Below are positions 1-12,300 of a DNA stretch of 64,000 bases, piece after piece; the stretch's first letter is position 1; every line of letters starts with the position of its first letter. The stretch is from positions 1,589 through 65,588 of the forward strand of contig QNGE01000974.1 of assembly GCA_008508345.1 (NCBI GenBank). The letters run 5' to 3'. The position numbers and the translations under genes were made by a program. Below the pieces are notes generated by a model. The model did no database searches and was not told the origin of the DNA. It worked only from the letters and a program-made list of their open reading frames with translations. Source of the DNA: Paragonimus westermani (lineage: Eukaryota > Platyhelminthes > Trematoda > Plagiorchiida > Troglotrematidae).

Positions 1-154
1 GTAACAGAGTCCAAATGTGAAATTTCCGAGCTCCCAGTGTGGCTTCGTAGCTCAGCTGGTAGAGCGCTTGCCGCGTTGAGGCATGCTGTGTCTGTCGCTG
101 GTTCGAATCCAGCCGAAGCCCTGACTTTTCACAGTTGGGTCTCATCTAAAATCA
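1..154 (+). repeat. Composite repeat with internal tRNA-like module, copy A
   Basis: One of three related copies in the window. It has about 40 bases of 5' flank, an 80-base tRNA-like core and a tail of about 34 bases ending in TAAAATCA. The minus-strand copy at 57815-57968 matches across all three parts with few changes, so the repeat unit is larger than the tRNA-like core. Similarity stops after AAAATCA, which marks the 3' boundary. The 5' boundary is not visible because the copy runs into the window edge. It resembles a tRNA-derived SINE, but a classical SINE starts with its tRNA head, whereas here conserved sequence lies upstream as well. It could also be a tRNA pseudogene amplified inside a larger repeat. 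The repeat status is seen directly; the SINE label is inference. Confidence 0.8.
41..120 (+). tRNA. tRNA-like sequence, probably a SINE head or pseudo-tRNA
   Basis: The ends form a perfect 7-bp acceptor stem (GGCTTCG with CGAAGCC). The D arm reads GCTC-AGCTGGTA-GAGC, which fits an A box, and the T arm reads GCTGG-TTCGAAT-CCAGC, containing the B box GGTTCGAATCC. The anticodon arm is poor: a short TGCC/GGCA stem encloses a 7-base loop that lacks the usual U33, and about 12 bases follow before the T stem. Internal RNA polymerase III promoter elements are therefore present, but a decoding tRNA is doubtful. Occurrence in a dispersed repeat also argues against a functional tRNA gene. Confidence 0.4.
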
Positions 155-3100
155 TTTTGATATTTGTGTATATGTTGACAGTGTCCATATGCTTAAAGTT
201 GTCATTCTAATCCACAGGATCTAGAGGCGGAAACAAACTGTTTTTGGAACGAGTTCTTTCCCGATCTCACGTCGACTACTCCAACTGGTGTAACCTCCAA
301 CCTACCTGGTCGTTGGGATTCAAACATTCTTTCCTGTCAGTTAGCTCGTTGTGCTTCTTGTTTAGAAGCCTTATGGATTGCTGGTTCAAACACGGTCGCC
401 TCGGCGCGGTGTATAAAGTAAATGACGCTGACGCCTCGGTTGATTAACTTTTCAAGGGAAATGTTTTTGTTCTTGCGGATGAGTCCAATTTTGCAGTGTT
501 ATCTATCAGTGTAATTACGTCCTGTTTATTACACTGATTTCTCTCTCACTGTAGGTCGATACTTTTGTGATATTGAGTTTTCAGTCCGTATTTTGGTCAC
601 CCGATTCATGTTGTAGCTCTGTTCTGAATTGATCAGATCCGTCATTGTGAGGTAGAGAATCTGTTTGGAATACAGTACATGTTTTATTCCTACTCAAAGT
701 GATGGCAATTTGAGTAACACTAGTCTAATCCAAAATATGATTTATCTGAGATGTACTTGGAAGGTAATCCCTCCTACGAGAGCACAATGAAAATGATCCA
801 GTTGTCTAAATTTGTTGAATTGGATATTTTTGGTTTTCTTTATAATCTCTGTATCAAATGATTGAGGATATTTTGTGGGTTTAAAATTTGATTTAATTCA
901 CGTTTCGGTTGTGAGTTCTCACTGTTGTCTACTTGGTGAAACCAAACGAAGTGTCAAGGAATCTTTGTTGTTGTATAGATCTTTCTGAGGATCATTTATC
1001 TTCCGGATCATTGTTGTTACGGGACTACTGTCAAGATAAACCAGAGAAAGTAGGTGTTTGTAGTTTTAACGGGTACGCTTTTTGTCGTATTAGGGGTGTG
1101 TTTCTCTGATAGTCTTGGGAGTGGGCATATATTTGAAAGAAGCTGTTCAAAATACTGATTACTCACTGTAGTGACAGATTGATGGTTTATCCACCGATTG
1201 TCTGTTTGCAATGGCGTATTCTCGAGTGTTTCTCTGTGAGCCCAGGCTGCATAACAGCGTATCACCTGCGTATGATTTGTCGGCTTTGATAACTCTCGCA
1301 GTGCTATCACTCTAGGTCCGACCGATGAACCCGGGATTTGTGGGACACACGTTTGTTCCATGTGGAAAGCAGATGTGGGGTTTACGGAATAGGACCACAT
1401 GAACTAGCTACTTGCTTTCATGGGTTTAATACATGTGCAACGTTAACGTTATAGTGTCTGTAAGCGAACTTTAGAACGACATTAGGAAAAGGTAAACGAT
1501 TGTCCACCTGTCTACTTTATCGAATGTGTCAGCACTTTCCCGTTTATACTACTCGAAGTCGCAATCAATTGTTGGTTGAGTAGTATGTGGACATTCTGGA
1601 ATTTGTTTTGGCTAAGGAGCTGACGTTATTCCCAGGTTGTTTGACCCGTTACACTGGCTGAACTAAATTTTGTCTACCCTGGAGCAACGGGTTATCTTCA
1701 ATGGAGGCTGGGTTTGCCAGTCTCTCATAATCATTTATCGACCTGTTTGGCCTGAGTAACTAATCTAATGTATCACATTTCTCATGAGGATGCACAATCA
1801 CAGACCACAAGTAGTGGCACTGGACATTTTCGGCCGATGATTTGGTTTGCTGGAACAAACCACATGTATTTGTCGTTAGAATCAAGATTTCGGACGCTTG
1901 AGCGGAAACACGGCCTGCAAAATACCGTCGGTCACTCCCAAACGTGGATAACTTAAGCCCCATGTGAGCGTGAATCTGTAGCCAAATGCCCGGATGAACT
2001 TTGGGGTTGTGTACACTACCATTACAGAACATCAATATTTTGTGTTTGCCTTATGTCCAAGATCACCACCACTAGTTGGATAACATTTACTGAAAGCTTT
2101 TTAACCCGAATTCGTTGGCACTCTATTGCTTTTGGTGACAGTGGCTACCATGTGCAAGTTGTACGATCCAAAACTGTACGTACAAAACGTTCTTTGTAAA
2201 GCCAGCCATTTGTGGGCTACTTGAATGCCGCTCAGAATTGCGATACTGGAGCATAAAATATCCCCGCTTTGGTTGAACCTTATTCTACAGATTATTTGCA
2301 ACTGTCAGCATTCTGCAGAAGCTCGTTTACAGTTTTCTCTCCCTGAGTTTATTTGGTATCGTTTACCTGGTAATTCATCCGTGTCTAGTGCGAAGTCAGT
2401 GACGTAATGATCTAAACAGTTGTCTCATAAAGTGTTGAAGTGCAAATCTCGGTCGTGACGAGTATTAAATTGAAGTCCAGTGGTTTCTTTTTCGAAACGG
2501 TTCAGTCGAGAAATGTATGTGGATGCGAAGGATGTCATCAGTTGAACGATGTTCAAATTATACAATCTATATCATCAGTAGCAAAGTACAATCCAGTTTG
2601 TTGAAATGGTTGTTTATACTGTTTTGGTGAACGTTGATGTTTACTCTGACTACCATGTTATCTGTTCCATTCACTGTTTACTCGTCTTCCCTCGCTTCCT
2701 GTGCCATGCTGACTGTTTTTGACAAAATCTGCCACATTAATATCCAGTTCGTTAGAAGTATGAAAATTCAGTAATTTCAATGTACCTTGATCTAATTGCT
2801 TGAAGCTTACTAATAACTTATCGCTTTGGCCATCTAACCACTGCGCCTTCAGCTGGTAGGAGAACAGTGCTTGATGTGGCTTGTGGTGGCGTCGATCGCA
2901 AATTGATGCCGTTGACATGTCATGTGTGTTTGACCAACTATTCTTTTTCAACTCTATACTAAATTTCCGGGCTGAGAAGTGTGGTTGCACGATTCACTTT
3001 TAGTCGATGGGTCCAATATAGTTTTTGGAATACAAAATTTATATTGGATTACCCATCTGGCAGGATAGAAATGGGCAACATCAGGACAATACTTGTGTTT

Positions 3101-5471
3101 CAATGAGTATGGAACATTTTTCGGTGAGCGGTATATGTGCATATATAATGTTGACTCTTAGACGTACTCCTCAAACTTAACTATCATCCAAACAGAATAG
3201 ACGTCGATTCTCTACTGTCCCATCTCACGGTAAATATTAACTAGTTTCTTTTTCACCCCATATTCCATTGGACAGATACCCTACTCGCAGTCGACCGCTT
3301 CGTTATCTTCCGTCTGTCGGTGCCTATTGTCATCGATAAGAATTTCCTGTAATCAAATGAATTGTGACATCATTTCTCTCTGTCAAATATTTGAACTATA
3401 GTGTTATCCGTTTGCCCTTTTTTATTCTCGCCAACTCGTCTACTTCCCCGCTCGCCCATTTTTTTAATTCCCCTGCTTGAGGCATTTTTGTGGTAGCGAT
3501 ATTTCAGTCACATGCTCATACCTGGGCCGTTTCAGTAAAATGTTCTATTTTGATAATGTTACGTTCGGCCGGCGACTTCACGTGATCCTGTACATCTCGA
3601 CGTGTCCGAGGAAAATGCTTCTGGCTGTCAGATTGTTTAAAGTGGCCTGCACATTCAGTCACACTCTGTTGTTTGACCATCTGCCCTGGAGTTTAGCTCG
3701 TTTTTGGTTGAGTAGCTGAGTATGTACAGAGTTTAGAGTGATCTGTTTGGACGATTTTAGATGGCACACTTATTCGACAGTGAAATTGTCACTTATGTTG
3801 GTCACAAGTTTGGAAAAATTTTGTTTCGTCGTAGTCATGGAACAAATTATTAGTTATTTAGTACCATTGGCCCAAATAATCACTATCACGTCAATTTAAT
3901 TCAGCGATCACAAACAGAAAACGGTGACATACGTGTTGGCCGTTCGGCGGATGCGAATGGTCATCACAATCATTAACTGCAATACAACAGCGGTTCTTAG
4001 CGTTGTCTGATTACCATAGGAACCTGTGAAAAAAGCAGAAGCGAATTGTAGCTTAAAAAAGAACGGAGCTCATTACATAGAGACTCTATTTAGACTGATA
4101 TTTAATAACAAGATGCTTATAATTTGCAAACAAGCCATAAATTTGTAGGCGAGAGATAAGCTCTACTCGTGGCTTTCATCACATCGCTTCGTTCATTACG
4201 ATTACATCGCAGACAACCTATTTAGGCAATGATAACACTTGTGCCAGGGAAGTCGTTTACTCGCTTTCATCCACTGACCGTGTGATTCTCGATAGCTGCT
4301 ACTAGAGAGACAGACTCGGTCTATCATGACTAACCGCTACGCCAATTCAACCTCTGTTTGTCGTATAGCTTACAACATACGCCTTCATCTTCGGCAAGGA
4401 GTGCTGCGCCTGGGAGCTGAGTTGCTATTATTTCTAACACGTAATCCAACCATCTTAATTTATGCATCCCAAGAGACTGGGCGAATGAACACTTTTGATC
4501 CTTCCTATCATACATTCCTGGTATCCTGGCTGCTTACACGTTATTGACAACCAGCGAGCGCACTTGGGAGTAAGCATCGAACGTCCAACTCTGAAAGGCG
4601 ATTTACTTCTTGTCGTCTGAGTGACCACATATGGTCCATTGACTAAGAACAAATAGCTGGTTTGTGTGATTTTGGACACTAACAGTGTTCCCTTCCATCT
4701 GCCCGTGAAAGTCACATAGGAAATAGGGTTCTCCACTAGTCATGTACACCAGCTATCTTATAAAACCCACAGTATTCATATATTGGATTGATCAGCCTAT
4801 AGTCCTAATTGGAACCGTATCCTTAGAGCAGCATGCTTAGGCGTGTGTGCAAATATGATTCGGTCTTCCGTTCGATGGTGGAGGACGCCAGAACCATGAG
4901 TTTAAATGAAAAAGAATGAATGGCGCGATGCATTTGCAAATCAAACAGGCCTCTGTGCATCAGACACATGCAGTTACTGATAGCTTCTCACATCCTCAGC
5001 ATGTTTTACCATACTTTCACACCGTACTTTCACACATTCGAGCTCGGAAGTGTGTTCGATAATTAGACCAGCCCGAGTACAATACTTTTAAATTTGGAGA
5101 TTCCAAGTTCAGTGTGCCAATGTATGCGAAAAGTAACCGGTAACCTCGGTAACATTGCGCGCGATTCTTGTTAGCCTGTCAGTGAAATACGCCCGCAGTT
5201 CTGAAACGAGACAGGCCATTGATTGGCTAGACGTTCGGTTGTTATTTCTCTTCTTAGTGTGACCCTCTACGGAATTAGGTACTTGGGGATAGTGTTTATT
5301 TGAATGATGGGATGTAGGACGCAAATCCGAAATGTTAAGGAAAACACGAGTAAATATCCGGGATATCATACGCACTTCAAAAGCGCGATTGTACTGCACT
5401 ACCTCCTTGTACGGAAGACGTTTTCACTCATCTGTGACTCGCCTAAAAATAAGGCCACCGTCGTTTCCAAG
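155..5471. other. No recognised gene or repeat
   Basis: Open frames reach about 127 codons (1017-1400, minus) but none shows a family motif or consistent coding pattern. I see no element in this stretch that matches the repeat families elsewhere in the window. Confidence 0.5.
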
Positions 5472-5553
5472 CGTTGAGCCATGCTGTATCTGTCGCTGGT
5501 TCGAATCCAGCTGAAGCCCTGACTTTTCACAGTTGGGTCTCAGCTAAAATCAT
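5472..5553 (+). repeat. Composite tRNA-like repeat, copy B, 5'-truncated
   Basis: This copy starts in the middle of the anticodon region (CGTTGAG) and keeps the T arm with its B box, the CTGAAGCC acceptor 3' side and the complete tail to AAAATCAT. The 5' flank, A box and 5' acceptor strand are missing, so internal transcription from this copy is unlikely. Its 3' end at 5553 lies within about 10 bases of the truncated 3' end of a minus-strand PLE, so the two elements meet tail to tail. Confidence 0.8.
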
Positions 5554-5559
5554 AAGTCT

Positions 5560-6345
5560 GTCACACATCAGAATGATTGGAGTCGGTCAAATGAGCGACA
5601 AGCGGGCATGAAAGCGTTTTAATCACACCACTATGCAACCACGCAGGGTGGTGTTCACGCATTCTGTCAGACAATCGCCTTGTATTACGACCAATGTGTG
5701 GTGCTCGACACGAGCAAACCAATGGATAAACACAACGGCTGGTTGTAGAACATGGAAGTTTGTCTGAGTTGTGATGCGATAACGGGTATTGAACGGAAAC
5801 TCACGCACAATCGAGCCGCATGATAGGTTGTTTCGACTGACTTTCTTAGCTCTCTCGAGGCAACTTCGGCCATGGGATCTTCCCTGAACAGAAGACCAAT
5901 AAACATCAGTTTCTTATTCACGAAGGATAGCTAAAGTTTCAATTCTAACGCGTGCATCGCCTTGTGAATAAAACGCACTGGGTAGCCATTCTGCATGAAC
6001 ACTTTTTGTGGGTCCAGCTCAGCTTGCAAAGTGTCAGGGGTGCGGATCTTTAGTGCTCTACCCGTCAAACATCGTATGGGGTTTCGATTCTGAATTAGCT
6101 GGACGAAACTGTCAAAATGATCGTACTGGCCACTCCAATTATGTTTTCTGTACACATTTCGTCGGATCAAACCATCTTTTTACTGTGCCATCGTCCAGAA
6201 AACCTATTTGACCATTGTTGTCTGACTCCTTGGTGAAGTTAGTACTACTATGGGCTGATTTAATAACTCTCATAACTCTGTTCATGTTAGAATTTTCTTT
6301 GACGACGGTCACACTGTCGCGGAGCCTGCAGAGTACATTAATCAC
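5560..6345 (-). mobile_element. Penelope-like element remnant 1 (RT C-terminal part and partial GIY-YIG)
   Basis: Read on the minus strand, this is a decayed PLE. Near 6320-6185 comes the end of the reverse-transcriptase palm (residues NNGQIGFLD), then VYRKHNWSGQYDHFDSF near 6160-6105, QNGYPVRFIHKAM near 5995-5957, and a linker with GLLFREDPMAEV near 5900. The last part, about 5690-5565, reads PHIGRNTRRLSDRMREHHPA and on to LTDSNHSD, which fits the YIG half of a GIY-YIG nuclease with H in place of Y. Frames change at about 6170, 5925 and 5740, and the palm has LRDS where YVDD is expected, so the copy is dead. It breaks off inside the nuclease, next to the tRNA-like repeat. The order matches the PLE at 47545-48638. 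Confidence 0.9.
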
Positions 6346-9300
6346 GTAGTTCAGTATCTGCTATGATTCCACTTTCCCGGGCTCTTATCAAGTTGATAAC
6401 ACAAAGGGCATTACACATGTTGAGTGATACTTTGATTAACGGTAGGTTGTTGGGAGATTTTGCTTGAAGTAACTTGAACATCATGACCACTGGTCACAGT
6501 TGTCGCATTTTCATAGACATTTTAGTCAACCCTTTGAGCTGTTTGGTAGCTCTCATCTTTGCCTTACTGAATCACCGATTGGAATTAATGAGGCTGTTAC
6601 TGTCTTCTCTCCGGGTGATCAATCAGTCTGGGCATTTGTCAAAGGCAATTGTAGCTGAGCGTTTGCACATCGTAATTCGGTCGTGTCTACTAAGACATCA
6701 ATCTCGCATTGGTGAACAAGGTTGCCTCATGAAAAGGCTGTCAGAGTTTTAGTCCCGGTTATGGAAAGAATATGTTATTGACAGGTTCTGACCAGGGGAA
6801 AACGCTGGCCAACTGTCTCTTTTCGAAAGTGGCTAGCTGAAACGTCTATCGGAATGAGGAACCTGCAATGGATTATGGATTAGGTTCGATTTGCTTAACA
6901 CTTATTGGTAAGTTGTATAATCTTATTAATAATTTTTTAATGATGAAGGTTATACTCGGTTAAGCAATAATGGACCAAATGTGCATGATATCAACCTCTA
7001 CGAAAAATCTCTTAAATGGGGATTAAAGTGAAGGTAACCGGATAGTTACCGTCTACTTGAGCCATAGACCAACTTGAATACTACTCACAAACAGTCGTGA
7101 CCGTCTGGCTGGATGGAATGATTTGATTATGCTGAATCAGGGGTAACTGAGATGTCCCCCATTAGAATAATCCTTTCAGTTTTGACCGAACCGGGATATA
7201 CGCCAAGAATGAATTATTTCATAAGATTAAAACAGGAACCGAAGAAGTTTTTCAGCCAAAGATCATATCCACTTAAAAAAGGACCGACCGACTCTGATTA
7301 GTGTTTACTGGATAGAGTCGTACAGTAATTTTTCTCCAGGCATGCAACCTTTCAAGAGGAGTCGAAGTGTCTCTTTGGTAGAAGTTTTACCTTTTAGAGT
7401 GAGGACGCTTCAGTACCAAGGAACTCGTTCGGTACAAGCGTGACGTAATGCATTAGGCAACACTACGTTGTAAGAATTCTCAGAATAAACGTACGTTCAT
7501 GAGTAATTTTATTTTTTTAGGGTTTTTATAGCCGGCATGTTGTAGACTCAACTAGAATACCCCGCTTACAACTTGCGCTGATTACACGAACCTTATGCGA
7601 AGACGACGGATTACATTTGTAAACAAACAATACTTATGTTTACAAATGAATTGGACTGAAACAAAGAAGTCAAGGATTTACCGTCCGCGTTTCATCAACA
7701 AGCGTTTGCTGTTGTGCAACAGTAGGATTATGTGTGTTCAACCTTTTCTTCGTTCTGCACAATTCGCCCGTCGCTTGTGTCACACTTACCGTAACTTTGA
7801 TAGTGAAACAACCTTTCTGCGGTATCATAGTGTGTGCTATGACTGAGCGTTAATCATTCGAGAGTATCACTCACGCCCCATTGGATTGGAGGTGGATTGG
7901 TTTGGAGTCCATCAAATCAGGCTTACATGCAATTACCCTTAGTACAATGAGACTGAAGACATATAGGCAGAAATGTTGTCGATAATTCACTTTCAAGCCG
8001 GTGCAGTTATGTGAGGTGTTAACAGAGTTGAGTCGAGATATCGATCGGATTTATGGCAGGGAAACTAAGTCACCAGTTAATCAGTTGTCGGTGACCTGAC
8101 TCGTCTGTTAGGTCACACTCGTCCACTAGTTTAGCCACGCAGGTCGGTCATCGAATTAGTGGATTTGTGCATAGCAGATGCAACGTCTGAATAAGCAGCT
8201 TCTGCTAACAATATTGGACTAAGTAGCCAAATTCTGATAGCCTCGGTAATAGTGTTCCCTTTTGGACTGCCTTCGATGGGTTACCTCTTACACGATAGAC
8301 CACTTGGAAGGCTTGATTGGTGTTTTCTTCCTGCCCACTTTCAACCAAATGAACCGAGGTGAAATCGTTAACAGATCGTGTTTCACTGTGCTCCACCCAA
8401 CTTTGGTGGTGCTCCCGAATTCATTTCGAAAGATGGCAATATAATCCGCTCCACATCACCTAGTGAAAGATTTCTGAACTGTCACTCCTGCTGATTGCCC
8501 CAACCAGTCGATTTGTCAGCCCCTAAACTTTCTTACCAATCGGGACCAGTGTTATCTTGGTTTGGGGGGGTTGGAGCACATCATGGTCGTTTCTCAAGTC
8601 GGTTGAACAAGCATCTGATTATATTTTTGTATGGATGGGGGTCTGACTATATACTGTCAGACCGATGTGTATAGACCGTCCACTAACTGTGCTGTTCACC
8701 CTGGTGATTCTTTATGTGACCAGTACTCAAACAATTGGGCTTGGTCAGACGACTATTGTGCCGTTTCGTTCTGGAGGTCTAGGCACATTTCAAAACCCCA
8801 GTAATTTTTCTTCTGTGGTTCATGGAGGTCTTTTCAATAGGGGCATTTAATGTGGAAACCCATAACTAGTAAAAGCGTTCATCGAACAGGAACGTTTCTG
8901 TTTGAAGATTTGTTCCTAAATGGTGCACCACATTCGCGGTCGACTACGGATTGTGAATGTCATGACCTCAACTTCAACTGTCAGTGTTTAGTGGGAGGCT
9001 TCTGACGAAAAATGACAACTACAACAAACTTTGTTTCCGGTCTAAAGTCAATCATCCAAAGCAAAGCTGGATCGAAGGAATGTGATGAGTTGTGCACGCG
9101 CACTAAAAGTGACTTCGCCATTAGGACCAATGATGGTCAACTGCTTGATTACTGTTCATTCTTACTGACAAACGAATTGTACCGTTTCAAAATGTCAGAA
9201 GAGTTCGGTTTGACATTTAAAAACGGGTTGCAAATGTTTCACTTGAAACGCTGTATATTTGTTTGAATAAGCACAGAATGTAGGGTTTGCCAAATATAAT

Positions 9301-12300
9301 TGGGCCAATCTTATTGTTTTTAGGTAACAGTATCAGAGAGTTTGCGTGAAGAATGAGTGAAACAAATGACCTGGTTAATTTAAACAAGAAAAAGGCATAG
9401 TGACAAAATCGTCAAGTTATTCAGTGTGATAGACAGCAAATCCTCGAACGAAATCGCTAGCTTTTGTTCTATGCTCGAGTAACTAAAGCGCTGTACTGCT
9501 TTGCCAATCAGCTTCAATTCTACTGGACACTGGTTTTGAACTAAGACAGCGTGATTTAAAACCCGGCTGTTTCTATACGAACAACAACCAGAAGTAATTA
9601 AACCTACCAACGAGTATTGAAACTTTGATTTTTAAGTTTTTAACATCATTCTAAATACTATGATGCTCCGTAGAGTTATTCACCGTTAGGATAAAACCTA
9701 GACGGTCATTAGTTTCTGCTTCAAAGTGGCTTCCTACTGATGATCTAGAATCAACGTTCAATGGTATACAAGTGGTTGCGTTTTAGTGCTTAGTGCAGAT
9801 TTATAATGATGATATTTATGTTGGGCTCAATTTAAAATGGTTTGAAAAGAGAATTAGTAGTGTGTACAATGATTCTAGCAAGATGATTTGAAAATTTCAG
9901 CTATTGTGATTGTGTGACCGAGGAACAGTTGGACGAGGATGATGAACTTGATAAGTGCGAGAACCGTACCCCAACTGCAAGCGTGATGAAAGCGCGCCGA
10001 AGCGTGCATCGAAAAACGTTAACTTAACGTCAATATTGAATGATGTAACGCTGTTTTGACCAATCGAATTGCTTCTGTCGTTCAAACTCCTTATAAACTT
10101 GGCTTTGTGTCCCGAATATATACTTTCAATTCTTCACAGGAATTAGGTTTCTGAGAACGCTATCACCAACGTTTGTGCTATGGTGTCTTCTAAAGTTAAG
10201 TCGAAACTCAAAATGAATGTTTTTTTGCAAGTTAACAGCTCATTTGGTGTTCAGGTTTAGTGAGTTGCCTAGCAGACAGATGTACGTAGCTTCCCCAGTT
10301 AAAGATGTGACCAATGGAGGACTCCCTTCTCCAACCTCCGATCATCTCCAGTTTGGACGCATGTGCCCGTTAAACCTCAGTCAACTCCTATGAAATAAAG
10401 TTCACGAAGTGAGGTTTGCGATGAAGAAATTACCATCAGGACTCAGAGTTGCTGAGATTTTCAATCACTGACCATAACCAATGTGAATGGTGAAAGTAGT
10501 AATGTTTGATGAGATCTCGATGATAAACATATGAACATTGTCTTTTGTGAATAAACCATTGTAAACGTATTCAGACTGACAGCGGTGAACACCGAAAAAA
10601 TCACATCGAAAGATGCGTGCGCGTGCGATTCCGACGCACACACCTGTCCAGAAAGTATTTTTGACGTAAACATTGGGATGGGAACAAAGATTTGTCTATA
10701 CTAAGTATCATATAATCTTCGCAAAAATTTAAAATGGACACAAAGTTTCGCAACAAATGTGGTGTATAAAACTCTCATCTACACTGGGACGTTCGAAACT
10801 ATGCAGATGAGCCTAAAGTTGAACACGTCACACATCTCAGCTCTGGTAAATATCGGAGTTCACAACACTCCGGGTACAATATCTTTCTTGTGGTATCGTT
10901 TTTGGGGGACAGACTTCCAAACATCTGCAATCCAGTTCGTACAAACGTATCACAATGCAATATGACTATCCACCAGCATGGTTTTTTGTGCAAAGTGTAA
11001 TTTCATGCGCACAAAGGTTGACTATGCCGGTTTGAGTGAAACGTACGGGCAATTCCAGCAAACGACCCCTCATTTCTCATTTGCCATATGAGAACGGAGG
11101 AGGAGGATTTCTTTGTTTATACATGTGTTCGGATTCATGAAAGCTTTGTTATCTTCAAACCATTGATCAATAAAGTCAATATTGACCCAAGAAATTCAGC
11201 TTCGGATCCTTTCGGTCAAAGTCCGGACAGCGCTGATTAGAGCTTTTTTAGTTGCATACAGCATAGTCTGCACTTAGGTTTAACGGTAGGGTCTAGCAAT
11301 GTGAACATTATGCACACCGAATTGAGGCTGAACGACCAGGTGTGATCGGTTGCTTATGTCTTCTGAGTAATCATTAGAACGCTATTCAGTCTGTTTAACA
11401 AAATATAATCCATATCTCAATCGGAAAGAATTATTTCCTCTATTCAAGAGGTATGTGCAAGTTCACTACTACGGTTTACGGGGTGCGATTTTGATCAGAT
11501 CATCTGAATCGCATAGGCTGTGTTTGAATTTACCTACTGAGATGGTATTAGCCAACATCGCTTGCTTCTCAGTATCATCTTTAAAGCTACTCTGGAACTC
11601 CATGAATATCAGATTTGCAATAGGATCGATCGAAACTCAATAGATATCTGGCGGATACATGTCACACTGACTGGAATGACCATCACCGATGAAGGCATTA
11701 GTATAAATCTCGGTATGTAAGGGAAGTTTGTTGTTATCAAAAACACAAGCATAAGCTCTCATATGTCCAGCTGTTTGTACATCTGTGAGATTTACAAAAG
11801 GGTGGAAATATCTCTGAGTTCCTGTCTATATGTGGATGAGGAGTAAATTATGGTCCGTAACTGATAAGTGAGTGTAAAAGTACTCGAGATTACCAAAAAT
11901 AAACTTGAGAATGCTTCCGACTTGTAGTCACATTCGTAGTAAATACTGCATCATACAGAAACAAGAGTCTGTCACATATACCCAGTTAGTACAAACGGGC
12001 TGGGAGGGCGAAAAAATTACTTGTAAAGCTGACTGACTCTAATGTTTGTGTCCATCGAGTAAGTGTCTGAAGACTGCAATTTCGATTCGAACTGCAAAGT
12101 TGGATATTGTTTTTCAGTGGAAAAAAAATCCTAACTACAGAGACCTTAGTGGGACGCCGCTACTGATGGGAAACCGGTCTGATAGTTGCTCATTCACTTT
12201 AAAATTTAACGCAGGTTTGCTCAAATACTGTATCTCTGTCCAGCGCAATACTCACCGGAGTTACACTAGTAGGCTTATCACAGCATAATGATGTATTTCA

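Noticed and set aside
1017..1400. 127-codon minus-strand frame as a gene
   Set aside because: No motif, no purine-first codon pattern, and a length expected by chance in AT-leaning DNA.
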